A stretch of 55,829 bases of DNA from the NCBI GenBank assembly GCA_028687335.1, contig JAQUAI010000018.1:1-55829 (forward strand), written 5' to 3'. Source of the DNA: Gallionella sp. Lineage in GTDB: Bacteria; Pseudomonadota; Gammaproteobacteria; Burkholderiales; Gallionellaceae. Position numbers and translations under genes: made by a program. The notes below the pieces were generated by a model, which did no database searches, was not told the DNA's origin, and saw nothing but the letters and a program-made list of their open reading frames with translations. Each line of letters opens with the position of its first letter. Position 1 is the first letter of the stretch. Shown piece after piece: positions 40,439 to 51,416 of the stretch.

Positions 40439-40454
40439 TGTAGCAAACCCGACA
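40439..40454. promoter_or_regulatory. NifA site shared by rnfA and nifL
   Basis: TGT-AGCAAACCCG-ACA is an exact TGT-N10-ACA site, the only one I find in the divergent gap. It is about 140 bases from the rnf start point and about 78 from the predicted nifL start point. Confidence 0.78.
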
Positions 40455-40498
40455 AGCCGTCTGATCTTCAGCTGATTGTGCGAAAACAACAATTTTGC

Positions 40499-40513
40499 GG
40501 GCATGGATATTGC
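40499..40513 (+). promoter_or_regulatory. Possible sigma-54 promoter of nifLA
   Basis: GGGCATG-GATA-TTGC keeps the GG-N10-GC spacing with two mismatches. It shares GGATATTGCTGA with the nifF promoter. The start point near 40525 would place the nifL start at 40548 rather than at the earlier ATG at 40503, which lies inside the promoter. Confidence 0.5.
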
Positions 40514-40547
40514 TGATACAAAGTTATCAATCAGCATCGGAACGATC

Positions 40548-42098
40548 ATGCCCAAGCTACCTACTTCTCAAACGCCTTACCCGGAAGAACTTGCCAGCCT
40601 GCCCACTCACCTGTTCAGACAGGCGGTGGAGCAAGCCGCGCTAGCAATTTCCATCACGGATGCGCGCGCTAACATCCTGTATGCCAATGCTGCTTTTCAG
40701 CGCATCACTGGCTACGATCAAAGTGAAATCATCGGCCATAACGAATCCATCCTGTCTTATCGCGTTACCCCCAAGCTGGTGTACGAAAGCCTGTGGGCAC
40801 AAATACAACGCCAGCGTCCGTGGAACGGCCTGCTGGTAAATAAACGCAAAGACGGCAGCCGCTATCTGGCTGATGTCACGATTACGCCCGTGGTCAACGA
40901 AGAGGGTGACACCACGCATTACCTCGGCATGCACCGCGATGTAACCGAAGTACACCGCTTGGAAAGACAAGTGCAAAACCAGAAAACGTTGATCGAGTCG
41001 ATGGTGGATGCAGCACAGGTCGCCATCGTGTTACTCGACGAACAGGCGCAGCCGCTGCTGGACAATCAGGAATATAAAAAACTGGCCAGCGAACTGGACA
41101 CCGAACCTGCCGCCATCCTGCTAACCGAGTTGCGCGCCAAAATGGGAAGCGCATTTGAGGAGGCTTATGGCAAGCACCACAACATCGCCGCGCGCGAGAT
41201 TGCGATCACCCAAAGCAACGGTTTGCAACGCTGGTTCTCCTGCGCCGTTTCTTGGTTTGAAGAACACGATGTTGGTGCAGATGCTTTTTACGAACCGCTG
41301 CGCCGTCACTATCTGCTACTGACCATTCAAGACATCAGCGAACTGAAAAAGCAGCAGGAAGCATTGCGCATTAACAGCCTGCACGCCCTCCTCTCCGAAC
41401 AAGAACGCATTCAAGGTTTGCGCGAAACGCTGGCCGGTGCGGTGTATCAACTGGAAGGCCCTTTGAATATGCTGAGTGCGGTTGCCAACATGATGGAGCG
41501 CCGCCGCGATACTGGCAGTGAACTGCCCGCCACCAGCGCGCTGGAAGAGGCTATGAGCAAAAGCCGCGAGGCGCTGGACACTCTACGCGCCTGCATTCCC
41601 GATCAAGGCGAAGAAGTGATACAAGCCGTCAATCTCAATGAGGTTTTATCCGATGTACTCAAACTCACCACCCCCAATATGCTGGGTGCAGGCATCGTGG
41701 TCGAGTGGCTACCAGTAGAAGGTTTGGCTACGATTCCCGGCCAACCGGCACAACTGGTCAACCTGTTTAAACAACTGGTCGCCAATGCGATTGAAGCAGT
41801 CAATGAACAACGCGGCGGCACACGCGAACTGCGTCTGAGCTGCCGCCCGCTGACCGATCATTTTGAAGTGTTTATCGAAGACAGCGGCCCCGGCATCGCC
41901 CACGAGCTACGCTACAAAGTCTTCCAGCCGTTCTTCACCAGCAAGGGTGCGGCGCGGCAACATCTCGGCTTAGGATTGGCGATGGCGCAAGAAGTCGCCA
42001 ACCGCCACGGAGGCACCATCGACATTGACCCCGAGTACCGCCACGGCTGCCGCGTGCGCGTGCAACTGCCGCGTGCAACAGGAGGCCGCCATGAGTGA
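40548..42098 (+). CDS. nifL: NifL, redox- and nitrogen-sensing antiactivator of NifA
   Basis: NifL holds NifA inactive when O2 or fixed nitrogen is present. The protein (516 residues from this ATG) has the FAD-binding PAS1 domain (HLFRQAVEQAALAISITDAR, YANAAFQRITGYDQSEIIGH, NESILSYRVTP, YLGMHRDVTEVH), a second PAS-like domain, a helical H region, and a GHKL ATPase-like domain (NAIEAVNEQ, DSGPGI, LGLGLAMAQEVANRHGG). The alignment with Azotobacter NifL is clear by eye. It overlaps nifA by eight bases. The start is uncertain; 40503 would add 15 residues. Confidence 0.92.
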   Translation: MPKLPTSQTPYPEELASLPTHLFRQAVEQAALAISITDARANILYANAAFQRITGYDQSEIIGHNESILSYRVTPKLVYESLWAQIQRQRPWNGLLVNKRKDGSRYLADVTITPVVNEEGDTTHYLGMHRDVTEVHRLERQVQNQKTLIESMVDAAQVAIVLLDEQAQPLLDNQEYKKLASELDTEPAAILLTELRAKMGSAFEEAYGKHHNIAAREIAITQSNGLQRWFSCAVSWFEEHDVGADAFYEPLRRHYLLLTIQDISELKKQQEALRINSLHALLSEQERIQGLRETLAGAVYQLEGPLNMLSAVANMMERRRDTGSELPATSALEEAMSKSREALDTLRACIPDQGEEVIQAVNLNEVLSDVLKLTTPNMLGAGIVVEWLPVEGLATIPGQPAQLVNLFKQLVANAIEAVNEQRGGTRELRLSCRPLTDHFEVFIEDSGPGIAHELRYKVFQPFFTSKGAARQHLGLGLAMAQEVANRHGGTIDIDPEYRHGCRVRVQLPRATGGRHE

Positions 42099-43656
42099 TC
42101 TGAATTCCAACGCACAACGCGAAGGCTGGACCGAACTGGAACTGGAAATGCTGCGCACCGAGCTGGAAACGCTGTATCAAGTCAGCAAGGTGTTGTCGCG
42201 TTCGCTCGATTTCAAGCAAACGCTGGACGGTATGCTGAACGCGCTGCATGAAGGTGTAGGGCTGGAGCGCGGCATGGTCAGCCTGATGGATAGCGAGAGC
42301 GGCGAATTGCAAGTGTCGCTGGTGTATGGCGTGTCCGATACCGTCACCGAAGAAGTCAGCTACCTACCCGGTGAAGGCGTGGTTGGTACCATTCTCAAAA
42401 CCGGCAACAGCATCGTGGTTGACCGCATCATGGACGAGCCGCGTTTTCTGTCGCGCCTTGGCATCTACAACCCGCAGGGAGCATTTGTCGGCGTGCCTAT
42501 CCGGGTCGGCAAAAAAGTGGTTGGTGTATTAGCCGCACAACCCGCCATCGGTGCCGAGATATTGCTCAATGAATATGAGCGTTTCCTCGAAATGGTGGCC
42601 AACCTGATCGGCCAAAGCGTGCGCCTATCGCAGGATGTGGCGCAGGAAAAACGTGAGTTAACGGAAGAGCGCGACGTGCTGCGCCGCACCGTGCGCGGCC
42701 AATACGGTTTCGACAACATCATCGGTCGCACGCAACCGATGCGCCGCATTTTTGAGCAGGTACGACTGGTTTCTAAATGGAACACCACAGTGCTGATACG
42801 CGGCGAAACCGGCACGGGTAAAGAGCTGATCGCCAACGCGATTCACTACAACTCACCGCGTGCGCGCAACGCTTTCGTCAAACTGAACTGTGCCGCCCTG
42901 CCGGAAACGCTGCTTGAGTCGGAGTTGTTCGGTCACGAAAAAGGCGCGTTTACCGGTGCGGTGGCACAACGAAAAGGCCGCTTCGAACAGGCCGAAGGTG
43001 GCACTGTATTTCTCGACGAAATCGGCGAAATTTCCGCCTCGTTCCAGGCAAAACTGCTGCGCGTGCTGCAAGAAGGCGAACTGGAGCGCGTCGGTGGCAC
43101 CAAGACCATCAAGGTCGATGTGCGCGTGGTTGCCGCAACGCACCGCGATCTGGAGTCGGAAGTGGAAAAAGGCCGCTTCCGCGAGGACTTGTATTACCGC
43201 CTCAACGTGATGCCGCTGTTTCTGCCGCCGCTGCGCGAGCGCATGGAAGACATCCCCGACATCGCGCGCTTTCTGGTCGAAAAAATCTGCGCGCAACAGG
43301 GGCGACAACTGAGCCTGACCGAGAACGCATTACGTGTGCTGATGCATCACGATTGGCCGGGTAATGTGCGCGAGTTGGAGAACTGTCTGGAACGCGCCGC
43401 CGTGATGACCGAGGGCAATGTAATTGACCGCGATGCGGTGTTGCTAACTGGCATTGATGAAAAAATTTCTGCCAGTCGCGGCACGATACAGAACCTGAGT
43501 TTGGAAGATCCGCTATTGGACGAGCGTGAAAAAGTGATTGCTGCACTAGAACAGGCAGGCTGGGTTCAGGCCAAGGCTGCACGCTTGCTGGACATGACCC
43601 CACGCCAAATCGCCTACCGTATTCAAACGCTGAACATCAAAGTGAAACAGATATAA
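42091..43656 (+). CDS. nifA: NifA, sigma-54-dependent activator of nif genes
   Basis: The 521-residue activator has an N-terminal GAF domain (about 35-190), an AAA+ domain with Walker A GETGTGKE, the sigma-54 contact loop GAFTGA, Walker [12 protein letters not shown] and arginine fingers, and a C-terminal Fis-type helix-turn-helix ([20 protein letters not shown]). The Cys-rich linker of directly O2-sensitive NifA proteins is absent, matching the presence of NifL as the sensor. AGGAGG lies before the ATG within the end of nifL. Confidence 0.96.
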   Translation: MSDLNSNAQREGWTELELEMLRTELETLYQVSKVLSRSLDFKQTLDGMLNALHEGVGLERGMVSLMDSESGELQVSLVYGVSDTVTEEVSYLPGEGVVGTILKTGNSIVVDRIMDEPRFLSRLGIYNPQGAFVGVPIRVGKKVVGVLAAQPAIGAEILLNEYERFLEMVANLIGQSVRLSQDVAQEKRELTEERDVLRRTVRGQYGFDNIIGRTQPMRRIFEQVRLVSKWNTTVLIRGETGTGKELIANAIHYNSPRARNAFVKLNCAALPETLLESELFGHEKGAFTGAVAQRKGRFEQAEGGTVFLDEIGEISASFQAKLLRVLQEGELERVGGTKTIKVDVRVVAATHRDLESEVEKGRFREDLYYRLNVMPLFLPPLRERMEDIPDIARFLVEKICAQQGRQLSLTENALRVLMHHDWPGNVRELENCLERAAVMTEGNVIDRDAVLLTGIDEKISASRGTIQNLSLEDPLLDEREKVIAALEQAGWVQAKAARLLDMTPRQIAYRIQTLNIKVKQI

Positions 43657-43862
43657 AACAGGCTCGCGACATGCACGTATTTTGTGTTTTTGCAGCCCCG
43701 CTGTTTCAACCTAAAAACCGTAGTTGAACGGCAATCGTGTGTGTTTATCGTGATGTAGGGCAAGGCGGAACGACGAAATGCGTTCAGTAACGCCGCCATG
43801 CGCCACGATAGACATGCAATATAGAACGGTCATCTGCGGTTTTTTAGGCTCAAGGAGTCATC

Positions 43863-46046
43863 ATGCAATCATTGCTCGCGGAAATTGGTATCGATAGTGC
43901 CGAAATCGCCGGACGGCAAGCTTTTTTGTCTTTTGGCGAACAAGATGCGGCAGCACTCAAAGCACTGCACAACGTGCTTGAGCAACACCGCGACCACTTA
44001 AACGAGGTGTTTTACCAGCACTTGCTGCAATTCCCAGAAATCCGCCCCTTGCTTGGTGATGACGCCAAGCTAGCTCGGCTAAAGCAAGCCCAAGCCGTCT
44101 ATTTCGGCCAGCTCACTGGCGGCAGTTACGATTTGCGCTACGTTGAAAACCGGTTGCATATTGGCGTGGTTCACCAGCGCGTGGGGCTGACACCAAAGTG
44201 GTATATGAGTGCGTACTGCAAATATCTGGGCGCGGTCATGCCCCTGATGATGGCGCATTACGAGGCCGACCCAGCACGGGGAAAAGCGGCTTGCGCGGCT
44301 TTGCTCAAAGTGGTGTTCTTCGATATTGGGCTGGCACTGGACACCTATTTCCACGCCGAGCACAAAGCGCTGCTACTGGCGCGCAATTACACCGAGCAGA
44401 TCGTCAGCAATATGCCCATCGGCTTCATCGTGCTGGATGAACAGGGAAAAATCCGTCTGGCCAACAACGCGGTGCTGCGCATGTTCGGCTTGGATAACAA
44501 CCCATTCTGGCAGGGTAAAACGCTGGATGAGTTTCTCGGCATAGCGGTACTGAATGAAAAAATCAGCGAGGTGCTGACCAGTGCCGGACATTGCAACGAC
44601 TTTGGCTTTGAGCGCGCCATTGCGGAAGAAAATCGCTCCTATCTGGCCGACATTTCGCTGGCAAAAATGGGCGACGAGCATGTCGTGTTGTTTATGGCTC
44701 AGGACATCACACTGCGCAAACAGTCCGAAGAGGAAATTCACCGGCTGGCTTTTTACGATCCGCTCACGCAACTGCCTAATCGTCGTCTGCTGCATGAACG
44801 GCTGGCGCAAAGTATGTCGATCAGCGCGCGTAGCGGCAGGCACGGCGCGGTCATGTTCATTGATCTGGATAATTTCAAAACACTCAACGACACGCAAGGG
44901 CACGATGTCGGCGATTTACTGCTGAAGGAGGTCGCTGGTCGCCTGATGCGCAATGTGCGCGAGGGGGATACGGTGGCACGTCTGGGGGGCGACGAGTTTG
45001 TGGTCGCGCTTGAGTCGTTGAGCAGCCTGACGCAAGAAGCCGCCGCACAAGCCGAAATGGTCGCCGAAAAAATCCGCTTTGAGTTGAGTCTGCCCTATCA
45101 GCTCAAAAATTTCGATCACAGCAGTTCACCCAGCATCGGTGTCAGCCTGTTTCGCGGTCATCAAAGCAGTCTGGATGAAGTTTTGAAACAGGCCGACCTC
45201 GCCATGTATCAGGCGAAATCAACCGGGCGCAATAAAGTGTGCTTCTTCGACCCCGCGATGCAGGAAGAAATGGAATATCGCGCGGAGCTGGAAAAAGACC
45301 TGCGCGCCGCGTTGCGTTTGCAGCAGTTTTTGCTGTACTACCAGTTGCAGGTGGACGAGTCGGGAAGTATTGTCGGCGCGGAAGCACTCATCCGCTGGCA
45401 GCACCCGCAACGCGGTATGGTGTCACCCGCCCAATTCATCCCCGTGGCCGAGGAAACCGGCATGATTCTGCACATTGGCGACTGGGTAATCGAGCAGGCT
45501 TGCGCCCAATTGAAAATCTGGGAAATGGATCCGGTGATGCGCAAAATCCAACTCTCGGTCAACGTCAGCCCGCGCCAGTTAAGCCAGCCGTATTTTGTCG
45601 AACAAGTCAGCGAAGTGATCGAAAAAACCGGAATTCGTGCCTCACAACTCAAGTTCGAGTTGACCGAAAGTTTTATCCTGAACGATGTGGATGAGGCCAT
45701 CGCAAAAATGCACGAGCTGCGCCGTATCGGCATCCGCTTTGCCATGGACGATTTTGGCACTGGCTACTCTTCACTCTCGTATCTCACCCACCTGCCGCTG
45801 GAACAACTCAAGATCGACCAATCCTTCGTGCGCGAGATTCCCCACAACAAAAACAGCAGTGTGATGGTACGCACGATAGTTAATATCGCCCATAACTTCG
45901 GCTTGGAAGTCGTCGCCGAAGGTGTGGAAACCGATGAACAACTGGCGTATTTGCGCCAATACGGCTGCAATAAATTCCAAGGTTATCTGTTCGGAAAACC
46001 AGTACCGGTAAAGGCATTCGAAGATTTGTGTCGCCCAGCGGCATGA
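43863..46046 (+). CDS. Globin-coupled GGDEF-EAL protein (O2-sensing c-di-GMP enzyme)
   Basis: The 727-residue protein has an N-terminal sensor globin (about 1-170) with the proximal haem His104 in [23 protein letters not shown] domain (about 180-300, [20 protein letters not shown]), a GGDEF domain with an intact R-L-G-G-D-E-F and an EAL domain ([23 protein letters not shown]) follow. Both catalytic motifs look whole, so it may make or break c-di-GMP depending on O2. It follows nifA by 206 bases and is close enough to nif genes to link oxygen state with surface growth, though its own promoter was not identified. Confidence 0.9.
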   Translation: MQSLLAEIGIDSAEIAGRQAFLSFGEQDAAALKALHNVLEQHRDHLNEVFYQHLLQFPEIRPLLGDDAKLARLKQAQAVYFGQLTGGSYDLRYVENRLHIGVVHQRVGLTPKWYMSAYCKYLGAVMPLMMAHYEADPARGKAACAALLKVVFFDIGLALDTYFHAEHKALLLARNYTEQIVSNMPIGFIVLDEQGKIRLANNAVLRMFGLDNNPFWQGKTLDEFLGIAVLNEKISEVLTSAGHCNDFGFERAIAEENRSYLADISLAKMGDEHVVLFMAQDITLRKQSEEEIHRLAFYDPLTQLPNRRLLHERLAQSMSISARSGRHGAVMFIDLDNFKTLNDTQGHDVGDLLLKEVAGRLMRNVREGDTVARLGGDEFVVALESLSSLTQEAAAQAEMVAEKIRFELSLPYQLKNFDHSSSPSIGVSLFRGHQSSLDEVLKQADLAMYQAKSTGRNKVCFFDPAMQEEMEYRAELEKDLRAALRLQQFLLYYQLQVDESGSIVGAEALIRWQHPQRGMVSPAQFIPVAEETGMILHIGDWVIEQACAQLKIWEMDPVMRKIQLSVNVSPRQLSQPYFVEQVSEVIEKTGIRASQLKFELTESFILNDVDEAIAKMHELRRIGIRFAMDDFGTGYSSLSYLTHLPLEQLKIDQSFVREIPHNKNSSVMVRTIVNIAHNFGLEVVAEGVETDEQLAYLRQYGCNKFQGYLFGKPVPVKAFEDLCRPAA

Positions 46047-46098
46047 AACTTGCTGCCTTGAGCACAAGGTTGAAAAGCTGACAATTCGACCGATAGGC

Positions 46099-46120
46099 CG
46101 GGAGGCAGAGCCTCCCGTTT
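46099..46120 (+). terminator. Hairpin terminator after the GGDEF-EAL gene
   Basis: CGGGAGGC-AGA-GCCTCCCG followed by TTT is a strong GC stem with a short T run, 53 bases after the stop codon and before the Nif11-like gene. Confidence 0.65.
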
Positions 46121-46146
46121 CATCACTCAAATATCACGAGAGCGAC

Positions 46147-46365
46147 ATGTCCATCAAAAATATCAAAGGATTTTCCGACCAAGCCAAAACCGATGCGGAA
46201 CTCAAAGAAAAACTGCTCGCCTGCCAAAAGGTGCGCGAGTTGTTGACGCTGGCAAAAGAACAGGGATTCGACTTCATCGAAGATGAGCTGTATCCGCCCA
46301 ACGAGCCGCAATTCACCGCCGACCAGCTTTCCGAACGGCTTGCCAAAGCGCTGCTGCGCGCCTGA
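46147..46365 (+). CDS. Nif11-domain small protein
   Basis: The 72-residue protein (IKNIKGFSDQAKTDAELKEK, then LTLAKEQGFDFIEDEL) matches the Nif11 family, named after small proteins of nitrogen-fixing bacteria and also used as leader peptides of some modified peptides (nitrile hydratase-like leader group). There is no Gly-Gly cleavage site and no core peptide here, so a nif-related role is more likely than a leader. It is followed after five bases by another small nif-neighbour gene. Confidence 0.72.
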   Translation: MSIKNIKGFSDQAKTDAELKEKLLACQKVRELLTLAKEQGFDFIEDELYPPNEPQFTADQLSERLAKALLRA

Positions 46366-46370
46366 TTGGC

Positions 46371-46679
46371 ATGAGTACCACCGCACCAAAAGACCGGGTA
46401 AACACCCGGTTTTTCATCACCTACAGCGGCGTAAAGTTACCGTTCAAACTGGTCAATGAACTGCAAGCCGATGAAACCGAAAACCGGAACACCTACCTGC
46501 GCTGCTACTTCGACGCGCAAGAGCAACTCACCGGATTCGACAAACTCGCCTATGGCGACATCGAACTGCAACACCGCTACAGCTACCACGACAACGGTCA
46601 GTTGAGCGTGGCCGAAATTACCGACATTGACGGTGAGGTAACCCTGCTAATTTTCGATGCCAAGGGCAATCCAGCCTAA
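46371..46679 (+). CDS. Small nif-neighbour protein (DUF6156-like)
   Basis: The 102-residue protein opens with RFFITYSGVKLPFKLVNELQ and has NTYLRCYFDAQEQLTGFDKL and RYSYHDNGQLSVAEITDIDG. I recall similar small proteins beside nif genes in other proteobacteria, probably DUF6156, with no known function. It is the second gene of a two-gene unit with the Nif11-like protein. Confidence 0.6.
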   Translation: MSTTAPKDRVNTRFFITYSGVKLPFKLVNELQADETENRNTYLRCYFDAQEQLTGFDKLAYGDIELQHRYSYHDNGQLSVAEITDIDGEVTLLIFDAKGNPA

Positions 46680-46754
46680 AGAAATTCAGCGCGAAAACCA
46701 AGGAAATGATGCGGATCGCGCTTAAAAAAGGCAGCTAAAAAACCGATGTAAAAA

Positions 46755-47132
46755 TCAGCATTCCAACACGACAAAAGCGACCACCATGTCGCGTTCGTCG
46801 CTGATGGAAAGGTGATGTCCATTGATGCCGAGTTGTGCCATGTGCATGCGCAACACTTCGTCGAATACAAACTGTGGCTTACCCAGCCCGTCATGGACGA
46901 CGCTGATACGACGCAAGCTTACCGGATGACGTAATCCGCTGCCGACAGCTTTGGCCAACGCTTCTTTGGCCGCGAAACGCTTGGCCAGAAAACGCGCCTG
47001 AGCCGGGTGCTTCCCGTACTCAGCTAACTCCTGCTCGCTCAAAATTCGTTCGGCCAAGCGCTGACCGTGTCGCGCCCACATCGCGTCGATGCGCGCGGTA
47101 GCCACGATGTCGGTGCCGATGCCGTGAATCAT
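46755..47132 (-). CDS. acpS: AcpS, holo-[acyl-carrier-protein] synthase
   Basis: The 125-residue enzyme transfers phosphopantetheine from CoA to ACP. It has MIHGIGTDIVATARI, FLAKRFAAKEALAKA and LSISDERDMVVAFVV, the standard active-site blocks. It lies in the common pdxJ-acpS order, ten bases after pdxJ. Confidence 0.95.
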   Translation of the reverse strand: MIHGIGTDIVATARIDAMWARHGQRLAERILSEQELAEYGKHPAQARFLAKRFAAKEALAKAVGSGLRHPVSLRRISVVHDGLGKPQFVFDEVLRMHMAQLGINGHHLSISDERDMVVAFVVLEC

Positions 47133-47142
47133 GGCGCTGCGC

Positions 47143-47859
47143 TTAGCTCCGGGTAATCAGTGTTTTCATCTTGCGCACGGCGGCATCAAGCCCGATAAAA
47201 ACCGCTTCGGAAACGATGGCGTGGCCGATGTTGAGTTCGACGAGCTCGGGAATTTCGACGATGGGCTGTACGTTGTGGTAGTGCAGACCGTGCCCGGCGT
47301 TGACTTGTATGCCTCGCGCGTGCGCGTGCGCCGCTGCCACTTTGATTCGCTCAAGCTCGAAGTGCCGTGTTGGCACGCTGTCGGCATCGGCGTAGCTGCC
47401 AGTATGTAGCTCGATCACCGGCGCGCCGCAACGCTCAGCCATGTCGATCTGCTGTTGATCGGGATCAATGAACAGCGAAACGCGGATGCCCGCTTCAGCG
47501 CAACGTTCACAAGCTGCTTTGACCGCATCGAAATAACGCACCACATCCAGACCGCCTTCCGTCGTCAGCTCTTCGCGACGCTCAGGCACCAGACAAATAT
47601 CGTGCGGCTTGATGCGCAAAGCATTGCTAATCATTTCTTCGGTCACGGCACATTCCAGGTTCATGCGCGTTTGCAGCATGCCGCGCAGGATGTCGACATC
47701 GGCATCCTGAATGTGGCGACGGTCTTCGCGCAGATGCAAGGTAATCGCATCCGCACCAGCTTCTTCGCATACCAGTGCAGCACGCACTACATTGGGATAA
47801 CACGCACCGCGCGCTTGGCGCAAGGTAGCAACATGGTCGATATTCAGTCCGAGTTTCAT
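47143..47859 (-). CDS. pdxJ: PdxJ, pyridoxine 5'-phosphate synthase
   Basis: The 238-residue enzyme forms pyridoxine 5'-phosphate from amino-acetone phosphate and deoxyxylulose phosphate. Motifs: [69 protein letters not shown]. The start MKLGLN overlaps recO by four bases (ATGA). Confidence 0.96.
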   Translation of the reverse strand: MKLGLNIDHVATLRQARGACYPNVVRAALVCEEAGADAITLHLREDRRHIQDADVDILRGMLQTRMNLECAVTEEMISNALRIKPHDICLVPERREELTTEGGLDVVRYFDAVKAACERCAEAGIRVSLFIDPDQQQIDMAERCGAPVIELHTGSYADADSVPTRHFELERIKVAAAHAHARGIQVNAGHGLHYHNVQPIVEIPELVELNIGHAIVSEAVFIGLDAAVRKMKTLITRS

Positions 47860-48584
47860 AGTTTTTGCAGGTCCTTGATTAGTTCTCGTGTGTGCAGTGT
47901 TTTGCCGCCCAAATGGTGGTTCAACAACATGCGCATCAGCTGTTTGCTCTGTTGTGCGGTAAGCGGATCGGCGTAATCGTCGGCGCACATATCCAATAAA
48001 GTTTTGCCTAAAATCGGCAAGCCCGCATGGGTATTACCATCGTCCGGCAAAGCCCCGCTATCGACGGTGTAACGATAGCAGACTTCAGCGAGTATCGGTC
48101 TATCGCTGCCTGCCTCGTGCGCCAGCACCGGTGCGTAACCCAGCTCTTGCAGCAGATGCTTTTCGAAGCAGCGCAGAGTGGCGGCATGATCCCTTTCGTG
48201 GGCAAAACGATAAAGCGTGGCGCGGTAGTAATCGAACAGTTGTCCGTGCGGGTCGTCGCGCGCCAACAGGTTAAGCAATAACTCGTTCAAATAAAAACCG
48301 CACATCAGTGCCGTGCCCTGCAAATAAGGCTGACCGCCCTGCCATTCGGCGCTGTGCAGCGTACGCACTTCGCCCTTGCCGAACCAAGACAAGGAGAGCG
48401 GTTGAAAATTCATCAGCACACCGCGCAATACGGAACGGGGGCGTCTCGCACCGCGCGCCATGATTGCCAGCCGCCCGTGATGGCGGCTGAACACATCAAG
48501 GATCAGGCTGGTTTCGCTGTAGGGGTAACTGTGCAGAATGAAAGCGGGTTCATCCTGTTGTTTGTGGCGATTCGACTGGGTCAT
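47856..48584 (-). CDS. recO: RecO, recombination mediator
   Basis: The 242-residue protein has the OB-fold N-terminus ([40 protein letters not shown]) and helical rest of RecO, which loads RecA with RecR. It overlaps era and pdxJ by four bases each, forming a tight operon era-recO-pdxJ-acpS. Confidence 0.93.
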   Translation of the reverse strand: MTQSNRHKQQDEPAFILHSYPYSETSLILDVFSRHHGRLAIMARGARRPRSVLRGVLMNFQPLSLSWFGKGEVRTLHSAEWQGGQPYLQGTALMCGFYLNELLLNLLARDDPHGQLFDYYRATLYRFAHERDHAATLRCFEKHLLQELGYAPVLAHEAGSDRPILAEVCYRYTVDSGALPDDGNTHAGLPILGKTLLDMCADDYADPLTAQQSKQLMRMLLNHHLGGKTLHTRELIKDLQKL

Positions 48585-49480
48585 TCGTAACCGAGTGAAC
48601 GTAGTACGCGCTCATCGTCCGCCCAACCGCTACGGATTTTGATGAACACTTCGAGATAGACTTTACCGTCGAACAGCTTTTCCATATCCAGACGCGCCTG
48701 CGTGGCAATCTCTTTCAGCTTTTCGCCTTTTTTGCCGATCAGCATCGCTTTGTGCGCTTCTTTGTCGACCAGAATTGCGGCATTTATCCGACGCAATTTG
48801 CCTTCCATTTTGAATTGCTCGATCACCACACTGGTTGAGTAAGGCAATTCTTCACCGGTAAAACGGAACACTTTTTCGCGCAACATCTCGGCTGCCAAAA
48901 AGCGTTCGCTACGGTCGGTAATATCGTTCTCGTCGTAGATCAATCCGCCCGGTGGCAGATGGCGGCGTATCGCGCCGAGCAAGTCGTCCAGTTTCAAACC
49001 TTGCTTGGCACTGACCGGAATAATCTCAGTAAATTTGAAGTCTTGCGCAACCCGTTCTGCAAAAGAAAACAGTTGGCCTTTGTCGGCCACTTCATCAATC
49101 TTATTAATCACCAGCAGCACCGGACGATTGTCCGGCAACAGCTTGACCACTTCGCGGTCGCGCTCGTCGTAACGCAATGCTTCCAATACAAACACGACAA
49201 CTTGCACATCACGCAGACTGCTAGTGACCACGCGATTCATGCCACGATTTAAGGCATTGAGATGTTTGGTTTGAAAGCCCGGTGTGTCAACAAACACATA
49301 TTGCGCTTGCTCGTCAGTCAAAATACCGTGAATGCGGTGACGGGTTGTTTGCGCCTTGCGCGATGTGATACTGACCTTTTGCCCGATCAGATGATTTAAT
49401 AAGGTGGATTTGCCCACATTGGGCCGTCCGACAATCGCCACATAGCCACTACGAAAGTCTTCCGTTTGTTCATTTGTCAT
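48581..49480 (-). CDS. era: Era, GTPase for 16S rRNA maturation
   Basis: The 299-residue GTPase has G1 [10 protein letters not shown], the G3 region DTPGFQ, G4 NKID, and the C-terminal KH domain ([40 protein letters not shown]). rnc, which normally precedes era, is not upstream; the next gene is a divergent HU gene. Confidence 0.96.
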   Translation of the reverse strand: MTNEQTEDFRSGYVAIVGRPNVGKSTLLNHLIGQKVSITSRKAQTTRHRIHGILTDEQAQYVFVDTPGFQTKHLNALNRGMNRVVTSSLRDVQVVVFVLEALRYDERDREVVKLLPDNRPVLLVINKIDEVADKGQLFSFAERVAQDFKFTEIIPVSAKQGLKLDDLLGAIRRHLPPGGLIYDENDITDRSERFLAAEMLREKVFRFTGEELPYSTSVVIEQFKMEGKLRRINAAILVDKEAHKAMLIGKKGEKLKEIATQARLDMEKLFDGKVYLEVFIKIRSGWADDERVLRSLGYE

Positions 49481-49724
49481 ATTTTTAGCTTCTTTTAGAG
49501 ATTTTTTGTCGGCGTGCGACGTGCCCCTAAAGATAACAGATTTAACTATCCCCAGTAATTTGAAACGCCCGCCAGCCTTAAAAAACGTCAAAAACAGGGG
49601 CAAAACTTAAAACAGAGTGACAGATCGAAGGTAATCCCGACTTTTTCCTCACATTTCACTTGCCATACGCGCCAATATCTACAACAATCTGCGGCAGTTT
49701 TTAACCACCAAAGGGAGTAATCGC

Positions 49725-50009
49725 ATGAACCGTAAAGAACTCATCGAAGCACTGGCAGCAAAAACTGAAAGCACCAAAGCTGATGCAGACCGTAATATCG
49801 CGGCCCTGATCGAAATCATCTCCGCAACGTTGAAGAAAGGCGACAACGTTGCTTTGGTTGGTTTCGGTACGTTTGAAGTGCGCAAACGCGCAGCACGCGT
49901 AGGCCGTAACCCAAAGACTGGCGCTGAGCTGAAAATCAAAGCATCCAAACAGCCTGCGTTCAAACCAGGCGCAACGCTGAAAGCGACTGTCAACGGCGTT
50001 AAGAAGTAA
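49725..50009 (+). CDS. hupB: HU-type DNA-binding protein
   Basis: The 94-residue histone-like protein has NRKELIEALAAKTESTKADA, the DNA-bending arm GFGTFEVRKRAARVGRNPKT, and KQPAFKPGATLK. GGGAG precedes the ATG. A terminator follows. It could be HupA or HupB, which differ little. Confidence 0.93.
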   Translation: MNRKELIEALAAKTESTKADADRNIAALIEIISATLKKGDNVALVGFGTFEVRKRAARVGRNPKTGAELKIKASKQPAFKPGATLKATVNGVKK

Positions 50010-50020
50010 TCATTCAAATA

Positions 50021-50046
50021 GCAACCGCCGGCAGTCTGGCGGTTGC
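50021..50046 (+). terminator. Terminator after the HU gene
   Basis: GCAACCGCC (50021-50029) pairs with GGCGGTTGC (50038-50046) around an 8-base loop, followed by TGCTTGATTT. Confidence 0.75.
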
Positions 50047-50172
50047 TGCTTGATTTCCCCGCAATACCTTCCCCGCCTCATCGCTCGACCGAGCAACTTT
50101 CCACCCAAGGTATCAACCCGTAGCACTTATCCATTTGGGTTTGTGCATCACGCTCTCGCCTACCCATTTCAC

Positions 50173-50187
50173 TGGTACGGATATTGC
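50173..50187 (+). promoter_or_regulatory. Sigma-54 promoter of the nifF operon
   Basis: TGGTACG-GATA-TTGC has one mismatch from consensus and exact spacing; the start point would be near 50199. An exact TGT-N10-ACA site was not found between the HU terminator and the promoter. Confidence 0.75.
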
Positions 50188-50229
50188 TGAACATAGGGCT
50201 CCTACATTCATTTACGACAAAGGTGCCCC

Positions 50230-50787
50230 ATGCTATTCGATGCTTACGAACAAAAAGGTCTGCTGTTCAACATGAACTTCAAGGAAGCCGAAGGTAATTT
50301 CGCCTCCTATCGCGGTGATTTGGTTTTGGAACTAGGCGAAGTTGGCGATGCCCACGGACATCTCAAACCACCCGTGTACACCATCAAAAACACGATCGTG
50401 CTAGCCGAAAACGACAAGATCAAATTGTATGTTGGCAGTCTCGACGAACTGGCTTTGCTGCCTAAAGTATTGGATTACTACAAGGCTGATTTTGCAGCTG
50501 ATGTAAAGCTCATCATGTTTGTAGTGAACATCAACAAGCCAATGGTGATCGAGCTAGATAGCCTCAGCATTGCCGCTATCGGCATGCAAGAAGGCTTGAT
50601 CTGGAACGAGTTGATCGACATCGCGGCGCTGGATAAAGGCGACTTCAAAGGCCAATCTCCTACGCAAAAAATCGTTACCGTAAACAAAGCGCTGTCCGAC
50701 TTCAAACCTAAGGGCGACAAGGTGTCGTTCGAAGAGGCATTGACTCGTACTGTTGAGTTAAAACGCGCCGGTCGCGGACCGGTGTGA
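50230..50787 (+). CDS. Unknown protein preceding nifF under sigma-54 control
   Basis: The 185-residue acidic protein (LFDAYEQKGLLFNMNFKEAE, NFASYRGDLVLELGEVGDAH, IAALDKGDFKGQSPTQKIVT) is soluble and lacks Cys motifs or membrane segments. I do not recognise a family. It is the first gene after the sigma-54-type promoter and precedes the flavodoxin gene by 57 bases, so it is probably part of nitrogen fixation electron supply or protection. Confidence 0.65.
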   Translation: MLFDAYEQKGLLFNMNFKEAEGNFASYRGDLVLELGEVGDAHGHLKPPVYTIKNTIVLAENDKIKLYVGSLDELALLPKVLDYYKADFAADVKLIMFVVNINKPMVIELDSLSIAAIGMQEGLIWNELIDIAALDKGDFKGQSPTQKIVTVNKALSDFKPKGDKVSFEEALTRTVELKRAGRGPV

Positions 50788-51387
<600 letters not shown>

Positions 51388-51416
51388 CTCGGATGATTCA
51401 TTAGGGGATACTGAGC

